64,000 nucleotides of DNA from JAKACA01 sp049510975 (GTDB taxonomy: Bacteria > Actinomycetota > Acidimicrobiia > Acidimicrobiales > Bog-793), in contig JBEKYM010000007.1 in assembly GCA_049510975.1 (NCBI GenBank), positions 62,001 to 126,000 of the forward strand. Reading direction: 5' to 3'. The stretch's first letter is position 1, and each line of letters begins with the position of its first letter. Of the stretch, positions 55,345 to 64,000 are shown piece by piece. The translations under genes and the position numbers were made by a program. The notes beneath the pieces were generated by a model. That model saw only the letters and a list, made by a program, of their open reading frames with translations. It ran no database searches and was not told the DNA's origin.

Positions 55345-56907
55345 ATGCCCTCCAACCACCTTGACGCGGCGCGCCCTCGCGCAGCCGCCGCTTCCTCCGA
55401 GGAAGCTCCCGGGACACTCCGGCGACGTCTTCAACACCCATCGACGCTCCTGTTCGTCATCCTCACCGCCCAGCTCATGGTCGTGCTCGACACCACGATC
55501 GTGAATGTCGCCCTCCCGCACATCCAACAGGGGCTCGGCTTCTCCGCCAGCGGGCTGTCCTGGGTGCTCAACGCCTACATCCTGACCTTCGGCGGGCTGC
55601 TGCTCCTTGGCGCTCGTGCCGGCGACCTGCTGGGTAGGCGCCGCGTCTTTCTCACGGGCATCGCCCTGTTCACCCTGAGCTCGTTCGTCGGAGGCCTCGC
55701 AGCCACCGGCTGGATGCTGCTTGCATCGCGAGCGGTGCAAGGCATCGGCGCGGCCCTGGCGGCACCATCTGCTCTCTCGCTGCTCACGACTGCCTTTGCG
55801 GAGGGATCGGCGAGGGTGCGTGCCATCGGCCTCTACACCACGGTGTCGGCGGCCGGCGGGGCGACTGGGCTTGTGGCCGGGGGCCTCCTCACCGAGCTCC
55901 TCTCGTGGCGTTGGGTCATGTTCGTCAACGTCCCGATCGGGCTCATCGTCCTCGTCGTCGGGCGGACCGTCATTGTGGAGACCGAACCGCGTCACGGCCG
56001 GTTCGACTTCATCGGTGCCGTCACTTCGACGCTCGGCATGGTCGGAATCGTCCTCGGCCTCGTGGAAGCCGGGAGCGACGGCTGGAGCAGTCCGCTCGCC
56101 GTGGCGCCGCTCCTCCTCGGCGTTGGGTTGCTAGGTCTCTTCGTGCACCACGAGAGCCGCGCCGAAGAGCCGATCCTCCCGTTGCGGCTGTTCGCCAATG
56201 CCACCCGATCGGCCGCCAACATCGCCCGGGGTCTGCTGTATGCCGGGATGTTCGGCGTGTTCTTCTTCCTCTCACAGTTCTTCCAGGACGTCCAGCGGTT
56301 CTCGCCGCTCGTGGCCGGCGTTGCCTTCCTGCCCATGCCAGCCTCGGTGTTCTTGTCGTCCCAGCTGGCGAGTCGTGTCTTGCTCCGACGTCTCCCGCAA
56401 CAGCGCGTCATGATGATCGGCGCCACCGTCGTCACCTTCGGCCTGCTGCTGGCAACCCGGATCCAACCCTCCACGACGTACCTCCAGATCGTCGTCTCGA
56501 TGCTCATGATCGGGGCGGGCATGGGGATCTCGTTCGTGAGCCTCACTTCGGCATCCCTGGCTGACGTCGCCCCGGAGGACGCCGGGGCAGCTTCCGGGCT
56601 CGTCAATGTCTCCCAGCAGCTCGGCGGTGCCGTCGGTCTCGCCGTACTCGTGACCGCCTTCGACGCATTCACGAGCCATACCCGGCTCGGCATCCGCCAC
56701 CTCGCCGGTGCTCAGTCCATCGCTCAGGCGAATGCGACGCTCGCCCACGGCCTCGACGAGGTCTTCGCGTTGGCCGCCCTCCTCAGCCTGGCGGCGTTGG
56801 CCATGGTGATGTTCGGCGTCCGTCCGGCACGACAGTCCGCAGAAGCGGTCATCGTCGACGTCGAGCTCGAGGACGGCCCGTCTTGGTTCGAGCGAGAGGC
56901 GGGCTAG
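55345..56907 (+). CDS. MFS multidrug efflux transporter, DHA2 (EmrB/QacA) family
   Basis: 520 residues, 14 predicted TM helices. The DHA2 signatures are visible: LMVVLDTTIVNVALPHIQQGLG in helix 1, LTFGGLLLLGARAGDLLGRRRVFLTG (motif A) and GIGAALAAPSALSLLTTAF (motif C region). It probably exports drugs by proton antiport. I chose ATG 55345 because AAGG lies eight bases upstream and the operator-bearing promoter lies before it; an earlier in-frame ATG at 55243 falls in the promoter. Confidence 0.93.
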   Translation: MPSNHLDAARPRAAAASSEEAPGTLRRRLQHPSTLLFVILTAQLMVVLDTTIVNVALPHIQQGLGFSASGLSWVLNAYILTFGGLLLLGARAGDLLGRRRVFLTGIALFTLSSFVGGLAATGWMLLASRAVQGIGAALAAPSALSLLTTAFAEGSARVRAIGLYTTVSAAGGATGLVAGGLLTELLSWRWVMFVNVPIGLIVLVVGRTVIVETEPRHGRFDFIGAVTSTLGMVGIVLGLVEAGSDGWSSPLAVAPLLLGVGLLGLFVHHESRAEEPILPLRLFANATRSAANIARGLLYAGMFGVFFFLSQFFQDVQRFSPLVAGVAFLPMPASVFLSSQLASRVLLRRLPQQRVMMIGATVVTFGLLLATRIQPSTTYLQIVVSMLMIGAGMGISFVSLTSASLADVAPEDAGAASGLVNVSQQLGGAVGLAVLVTAFDAFTSHTRLGIRHLAGAQSIAQANATLAHGLDEVFALAALLSLAALAMVMFGVRPARQSAEAVIVDVELEDGPSWFEREAG

Positions 56908-56930
56908 ATCCGGGTTCGTCAGCCGGGGGT

Positions 56931-58142
56931 TCAGTCCGGCCCGACGCTCGACGCCGAGCCAGGCGAAGGCGCCGGCGAGCTGGCAGCGGCCGGCACGGAG
57001 GTGCTCAGCGCCGGCCCGAGGAGCTCCGCCAGGTTCTCGACATAGAACCTCTGGCGGACGCTCTCGTCGAACCGCTCGAGATGCGTCTCGAAGCGGCCGA
57101 TCGGGTCGCGTGTGCCCTCGGGGTGGGGGAAGTCCGTCGAGAACATCAAGAGATCGGGGCCGACGTTGTCGATCACCCAACCGACGTCGTCCTTGGCAAA
57201 CGGGGCGAACTTCACCTGCCGGCGGATGTAGTCACTTGCCTTCAACGGCAGTGCGGCGAGGTCGGGTTCGGTACGGGCGAACTGCATGGCGCCGTCGAGC
57301 TTCTTCAACATGCCCGGAACCCACTCGGCCCCTTGCTCGATGGAGGCGCCTCGCAGCCCGGGGAAACGCTCGAAGACCCCGTCGAGAGCCAGGCAGCTGA
57401 GAAAGTTCTCCGGCCAGTAGCCGATGTTGATGAAGTCCTTGGACCGGATGTTCTCGCCGCCGCCGAGGAAATCGGGCGGGAGCGGCCGGCCGTTCTCCCG
57501 GTATCCCCGCGGGACCAGCCTGCCACCGGAGCCCACATGGGTCACGAAGGGCACGCCAGCATCCTGCAACCGAGCCCAGACGGCGTCGAGCGCCGGGTGC
57601 CCCGGTCCCATCGTCTTCGACGGCGCCGTGCTCGGCAGCAGGATCGCCCCGGGACCGAGCGCGAGGGCGAAGTCCAGCTCCTCGACCGCTCGCTCCACAT
57701 CGGCCAACGAGATCAGCGGCACCGCCAGCAACCTCGGGTCGCCGGCGCAGAATTCCGCCAAGGCGCGCGTGTGCGCTCGGATGCCTCCGTACAACAGGTC
57801 GAGATCGGGCGACATGAACTGGTCGGCAGCAAACGTCGAGAAGACGAGTTGGGCATCGATGGCAAAGGTGTCGAGAATGGCCGCCCGCTCGGTGGAATCC
57901 CAGGCCCCGTAAGCGTCGTAGCCTCTGCCCCACAGCTTCCCGCCGGCCACGATGTCAGCGACGGAGCGGTCCGTGCGACGGGCGACGATCTCGGCGGCAG
58001 CGGCGTTATCGGGAGCAAACGGCAGCGCCAAGGCCTGCAGGCGTCCCCGGACGGCCGGGTCGGCGTAGGGCGCCAGCCAATCTGTCGGCTCGAGCACGTG
58101 GCTGTCGGCGTCGAAAAGGCGACGGCCGGCCGCAGTAGTCAT
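56931..58142 (-). CDS. Amidohydrolase-2 family metal-dependent hydrolase
   Basis: 403 residues. It begins RRLFDADSHVLEPTDWLAPYADP, the DxDxH-type metal motif of the amidohydrolase-2 (ACMS decarboxylase-like) branch. HVGSGGRL supplies the middle His and STDFPHPEGT the C-terminal Asp/His. The family includes decarboxylases and hydrolases of aromatic or cyclic acids; the substrate here is unknown. An Ala/Pro/Ser tail ends the protein. A GGGGG run precedes ATG 58142. It converges with the MFS gene, 23 bases apart. Confidence 0.88.
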   Translation of the reverse strand: MTTAAGRRLFDADSHVLEPTDWLAPYADPAVRGRLQALALPFAPDNAAAAEIVARRTDRSVADIVAGGKLWGRGYDAYGAWDSTERAAILDTFAIDAQLVFSTFAADQFMSPDLDLLYGGIRAHTRALAEFCAGDPRLLAVPLISLADVERAVEELDFALALGPGAILLPSTAPSKTMGPGHPALDAVWARLQDAGVPFVTHVGSGGRLVPRGYRENGRPLPPDFLGGGENIRSKDFINIGYWPENFLSCLALDGVFERFPGLRGASIEQGAEWVPGMLKKLDGAMQFARTEPDLAALPLKASDYIRRQVKFAPFAKDDVGWVIDNVGPDLLMFSTDFPHPEGTRDPIGRFETHLERFDESVRQRFYVENLAELLGPALSTSVPAAASSPAPSPGSASSVGPD

Positions 58143-58314
58143 CGTTGGTCCCCCTGACTCAGATAGGACTGGGACCGCCGCCGAACCACCACGGCGCCGC
58201 TCCACGAGATGCACGTCGCTCTCAGGGTAGCTCGGCGCGGCGCCCCTCCGGAGACGGTGCCCGCACCCCTCCGAACCGGCACAGGCGGGAGGCCGGGGCG
58301 GTCGAAGCGTCCAT

Positions 58315-59670
58315 TCAGGCGCGGACCGTGGTGCGCAAGCGACGGAGGAAGTCGTAAGCGATGCTGTCGTGGTGAACGTGGGCCTTCACGGCGTACTTGG
58401 CGCGGTCGTCCAAGCGACCGAACAAGTAAGGCAGAGGAGCTCGACGAAGATATTGCTTCAGATAGGCACGGACTTCGCTGCTGGATTCAGCTAATCCGTT
58501 GTCGGCCCATTTTCCGAGATATGGGTTGATCGCTGGATAGATTCCCGACGTCTCCGCCTTGCCGTGCAGCGTCATTTTCATGAAGTTGCCGATGAACAGA
58601 TCATCGAACACGGCGTATTTGACCGCAGAAATCAGCGACCCTCGGGGCACCTCGAAGGTCACGCCGGAGCGGTCGCGAGACGACCAGCGGATGACGTGCT
58701 CCTCGCCGCCGACGACGAGCCGTACGAAATCCAGCCGGTTGCCGATCATGGGGCGGCGCTCGAAATACGAGCGGACCGTGAGGGCGTCGTCGCTCGACAG
58801 GGGTTCGCTCCAGTCGTCGCCGAAGGTCTCGGGACTGAACGTCTCTTCCGGTACGGCGTCGCGAGGAAGCAACGAGTAGTCGTGCCGCATCACGTCATAG
58901 GCGACAAAGGCCGGCAGCAGCTCCCCGACGCGAGGGTCGAAGCCGATGGGATAGTCGTCCAGCTGGGGCAAGAGGTCGTTGGCCCAGACGCTGTCGGCTC
59001 GCTGGTAGCGGTGCAACGAGCTGAAGGGCACGGCGATGTGGGCGCCGTAGTGCTTCATCTGGTTGGCGATGCCCGCCCCGAGCGGGAGCCGCTTGGCCCC
59101 GACGGGGGTGATCTGGCGGCCGGACTCGTCGAAGTAGTTGTTCTCGGCGTCGCCGAACCCGCTCCATCGCAGCAGCACGACGTCGTGATAGTGCTTGGCC
59201 ATGCGCTTGATGTATCCCTGCCAGACCGTCGACGGCGTGTCGTTCATGTCGATGATCAACGTGCCGTCGATGTCGATGAGCAAGATGGAGTCCTGGTTGT
59301 AGTGCGCCAGCGACTGCATGTGGATTCTCGGCGACACTTCCACCCACTGCCGGTCCCGCATGATCGTCGTGCGGAACCCGCATTCGGTCAGGAAGTCGGC
59401 GATCCGCCGGCCGACGTGATCGCTCACGAAGATGTGCTTCCCGCGCAGGCGGAGCAACGAGTCGAAGCTCAGATGATCCGGGTGGCCGTGGGAAAGCCAG
59501 ACGTTGGAGCAAGCTTCGATGGCCGACATCTGCTCCTCGGGGATGTGGTGGGACAGCCCCCAACTCCCGAAGTACGCCGGGCCCTCGAGCCACGGATCCG
59601 TGACGAGGACCGGCCCGCCGTCATGACAGACGACGGTTGCGTTTCCCACTGTTTCGAAGCCCAGTTCCAT
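58315..59670 (-). CDS. MBL-fold metal-dependent hydrolase
   Basis: 451 residues. Metallo-beta-lactamase core: VLVTDPWLEGPAYFGSWGLS, NVWLSHGHPDHLSFDSLLRLRG (HxHxDH variant SHGHPDH), LLIDIDGTLIIDMND. After about residue 230 there is a ~200-residue C-terminal domain with no family I recognise. Its MBL half resembles CMP-NeuAc hydroxylase/UlaG-like proteins. The 3' half (58,430-58,640) is visibly less GC-rich than its neighbours. Upstream, 104 bases of unusually AT-rich DNA precede it. Possible acquired gene. Confidence 0.85.
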   Translation of the reverse strand: MELGFETVGNATVVCHDGGPVLVTDPWLEGPAYFGSWGLSHHIPEEQMSAIEACSNVWLSHGHPDHLSFDSLLRLRGKHIFVSDHVGRRIADFLTECGFRTTIMRDRQWVEVSPRIHMQSLAHYNQDSILLIDIDGTLIIDMNDTPSTVWQGYIKRMAKHYHDVVLLRWSGFGDAENNYFDESGRQITPVGAKRLPLGAGIANQMKHYGAHIAVPFSSLHRYQRADSVWANDLLPQLDDYPIGFDPRVGELLPAFVAYDVMRHDYSLLPRDAVPEETFSPETFGDDWSEPLSSDDALTVRSYFERRPMIGNRLDFVRLVVGGEEHVIRWSSRDRSGVTFEVPRGSLISAVKYAVFDDLFIGNFMKMTLHGKAETSGIYPAINPYLGKWADNGLAESSSEVRAYLKQYLRRAPLPYLFGRLDDRAKYAVKAHVHHDSIAYDFLRRLRTTVRA

Positions 59671-59774
59671 GCGTTACCACTGTCTTAGATTCCTGTGTGC
59701 GTGCCAGGTCCAAGGACCCAACCCACATCCGCCACGCCCAGTATGACGTATCAGGAGGCCAGTCCGAACGAGAA

Positions 59775-62404
59775 TTACATAAATGCCGGCGCATGTAGTT
59801 CGGGCACGTCGCTCGACAACAGCGCCACGGGGAGCTCCGCGAACAACTCCGAGAGGGCGATCCAGCCCCGATCGACCTCCAGGCGGCGCCCCGTGAGGAC
59901 GTCGGTGAGGGGTCCCTCGCCGGCGGGCAGGACGAGGGCGCCGTCGGCGAAGCACGAACCGACGGCGAAGCGCCCGGGACCCGCCAACGTGCGGGTCTTT
60001 CGTACTGCCGCTGCCACGGCGAAGTGATCGACGGCGATACGCGCAAAAGCGATGACGTGCTCGCCGCCCACGCCGGTGGCGGCCAGCGGCAAGTAGGCCC
60101 CGTCTTCGAACGTGCCGGCGTGCGCACGGCGGAGCCGCAGCGAGCGGGCGAGCACCGCCAGCTTGACCCGTCCGTCCTCCCAGGTCGACAACAGCGACGA
60201 GGAGGACAGGCCCGAGCCGAGGTCGTCGAAGTAGTCGAGGTTGTCGAGCACGGAGGCGGCCTCGGAGAGGTCGACGTACCGCCGGTTGTCGGGATCGACG
60301 AGCGCGAGCGACCACCGTTCGGTTCCCTGGTACGTGTCGGGGACCCCCGGGGCGACCACGCGAAGCAGGCAGAGGCCGAGTGAGTTGGCGGCGCCGGCAG
60401 GGCCGATCTCGTTACTCAGCTGTCCGAGGAGCGACAGGAAGACGCCGTTCGCGGGCGAGAGGACGCTCGAGACGAAGTGGCGGACGAGCGACTCGTAGTG
60501 CTCGTTCGGATCGGTCCAGCTGCTGTGGCGCTTTGCCTCCCGAACGGCTTTCTCCATGTGCTGTTCGATGCGGGCGACGTACTCGGTGCTCACCTCTCCG
60601 GACAGTGGGAACGAGCCCACAAGCGTCTCGTACAGGTACGTCTCTTCGGCCGCGTCGGGAACGTCCCCGGCGCCGCGCTGGCAGCGATGCGGCGCATTGA
60701 CGGCGCGGAACGTCTCGAGGCTGGCGGACCACCGCGCCGGCATCTCGGACAGCACGGCGAGGCGGCTGCGCAGGTCCTCGCTCCGCTTCGAGTCGTGCGT
60801 GGACGTGGCGCTGAGGGCCATCGGCGTGCGGAGGAGACGGTCGGACATGGCCTCGTGGAAGTCATCGAGCCGGCGAGCTGCGTCGTCGGGATCACTGCCG
60901 ACCTCGACCGTGGCGAGCAGCCGTCCGGCGTTGTAGGCCGCCGTGTCCTCACCCCCCTTTGCCATGACAGCTCCCGAGAGCTGCTGCAGGCCGGCGACGG
61001 CGGCGGCTGCACCGTCCCCGTCCTCGCCGGTGCCGGGGCGACCCGAGTTGACGACGAGAGCACTGATCACCCCGAGCGCCCTGCGACCCTCGGCGTCGAG
61101 CTGTGACTCGGCCGCTTGTCCCGCCTCCTTCACGCGCTCGATGCCGGCCGGACTGAGCGGGCGGCCCGGTGCCGCGTAGGTGCGGTAGACGCCGAGGGCG
61201 GCGATCAGGGCCGCCGAGGCCTGGCGGATCGAGCGGAGCGACAGGTCGCCGGCGGCCCGATCGCATGCCGTTGCCGCTGCCAAGGTCCTCGCCACGCGGT
61301 CGAGCTGGCCGGCGAAGAGTTCTTCGAGGACTTGGCGTTTTGCCTCCACGACCCGCTCGGCAAAGCTGCGCTCGTCGCCGGTCAGCCTCGCCATCGACGA
61401 GGCGATGGCATCGGCCCCTCCGGCATCCACGAACAGGCCGCCGGCGGCGGCGGCGAAGTCGTAGCCCGTCGTGCCGTCTACGTCCCAGTCCGCCTCCAGG
61501 GACTCCGAGCGGGCGAGGATCTTCTCCACGAAGACCAGCGGTGACATTTCGCCGATGTCGTTCAGGTCCCGCCTGAGGCGGGCAAGGTAGCCGGCCGGGT
61601 CGGCGAGGCCGTCGATGTGGTCGACGCGAAAGCCGGCGATCCGTTCGTCGCGGGCGAGCTCGAGGAGGAACCTGTGCGTGGCCGTGTACACACCCTCGTC
61701 CTCCAGGCGCACTGCGACGAGGTCGTTGACGTCGAAGAAACGCCGGTAGTTGACCTCGTCTCGGGCGCTTCGCCAGTACGAGAGCCGGTAGTGCTGCTGC
61801 GCAAGGATGCTCTCGAGGTACCTCGCCGCCACGTCTTCACCGAGCTCCTCGAAGGAGGCCACGAGTGCCGAAGCGTCGCCCTGGACGCTGCCGTCGGCGA
61901 GCGGGAAGAACCGGTCGCCGGCGGAGAGCACGACCTCGCCGCGGCGGCGTCGGAGTGAGATCTCGCCGTCGGCGAGGACGTCCACGAGCGGCCGCGCCAG
62001 TACCGGGAGCACGACCCGGCCGCCGGCCGAGTCCCAGTCGATGTCGAAGACCCGGCCACCCGGACCCTCCCGTCCGGCTGCGAGCGCCGCCTGCCACGAC
62101 GGGTTGTCCTCCGAGGCCGCCTGGTGGTTCGGCACGACGTCGAGGAGCACGTTGAGGCCGGCATCGGCCAGGCTCGAGAGCATTTCCTCGAAGTCCGCCG
62201 GCGTCCCGAGGGCCGGATCGAGCTCGCCGGGATCGACGACGTCGTAGCCGTGAGAACTCCCGGTGCGAGCGTGCAGGATCGGCGAGAGGTACAGCGTCTC
62301 GATCCCGAGCGACGACAGGTAAGGAACCAGTGCAACGATGTCGCGGAAGGATCGACCCGCCAGCTGCAGACGGTAGGTGGCTCCGATCCGACGCCGCCCG
62401 GCCC

Positions 62405-62408
<4 letters not shown>
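59775..62408 (-). CDS. treY: Maltooligosyl trehalose synthase
   Basis: 877-residue GH13 enzyme that converts the reducing end of maltodextrins to a trehalose unit. Region I: VLLDVVPNHQAASEDNP; region II: IAGFRVDHIDGLADPAGYL; region III: PLVFVEKILARSESL; region IV: SATSTHDSKRSEDLRSRL. N-terminal GATYRLQLAGRSFRDIVALVPYL is the TreY start. Longer than most (700-830). GTG at 62408 overlaps the preceding gene stop. TreZ, which releases trehalose, is not in the window. Confidence 0.94.

Positions 62409-64000
<1,592 letters not shown>

Noticed and set aside
55243..55345. Upstream ATG at 55243 as MFS gene start
   Set aside because: It would place the -35, -10 and both operators inside the coding region and adds 34 residues without family similarity.
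59705..59719. Small palindrome GGTCCAAGGACC upstream of the MBL gene as an operator
   Set aside because: Too short and single to support; palindromes of this size are expected by chance in GC-rich DNA.

Overview
This 64 kb window is high-GC (about 70 %) chromosomal DNA from an actinobacterium. The InhA-type enoyl-ACP reductase, GTG/TTG starts and gene order (pheT-pheS-trmH-rplT-rpmI-infC; rimP-nusA-ylxR-infB-rbfA-truB-ribF) fit the Actinomycetota. A member of Acidimicrobiia or a related deep branch is my guess from style alone. Genes are packed tightly, very often with ATGA/GTGA/TGATG overlaps, and no stretch longer than about 210 bases lacks a feature. I saw no rRNA, CRISPR array, insertion sequence or prophage.

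Layout. 1-4,962: the translation block pheT (partial), pheS, a SpoU/TrmH methyltransferase, rplT, rpmI and infC on the minus strand, a divergent DUF1844-like gene, then a small cold-shock-like gene and hisG. 5,871-11,583: ribH, ribBA, ribD, a MogA/MoaB-type gene, rpe, fmt and def, with ribE (riboflavin synthase) missing from its usual place. 11,594-20,644: a carbohydrate-uptake locus of LacI regulator, a dipeptide-family ABC importer (two permeases, two ATPases, lipoprotein binding protein) and a GH1 beta-glucosidase, with a clear LacI promoter/double operator. 20,692-28,567: ribF, truB, rbfA, infB, ylxR, nusA, rimP. 28,760-30,771: an ECF-like sigma factor and a large membrane-anchored protein.

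30,986-39,720 (plus strand): a compact Tad/Flp-type pilus locus (SAF-domain protein, CpaE-like ATPase with degenerate P-loop, TadA, TadB, TadC, a Flp-like peptide, three TadE/TadG-like proteins) ending in a membrane-anchored BTAD-domain protein. 39,763-42,135: inhA-type fabI, a SnoaL-like protein, a DUF1906-like secreted protein and a small membrane protein. 42,155-52,845 (minus strand): a cobalamin operon under a B12 riboswitch, cobU-cobS-cobD-(cobC fused to cobQ)-cobN-(ChlI fused to ChlD), with a nine-codon leader reading frame before cobU. 53,036-59,670: a lipoprotein, an MmcQ/YjbR protein, tRNA-Cys, a TetR/MFS efflux pair with tandem operators in a textbook promoter, an amidohydrolase and an MBL-fold hydrolase. 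59,775-64,000: treY and a partial treX of the maltooligosyl-trehalose pathway.

Points that stand out: infC appears to begin at AUC, and two other genes (trmH, the sigma factor) have no ATG/GTG/TTG start that keeps the domain intact; RibF has a recognisable FAD-synthetase half but an unrecognisable flavokinase half; cobC and cobQ are one gene; several intercistronic hairpins look functional. I did not find a locus that is convincingly a wholly new system. The best leads are the Tad locus with its BTAD membrane protein and divergent sigma/membrane pair, and the fused cobalamin operon.
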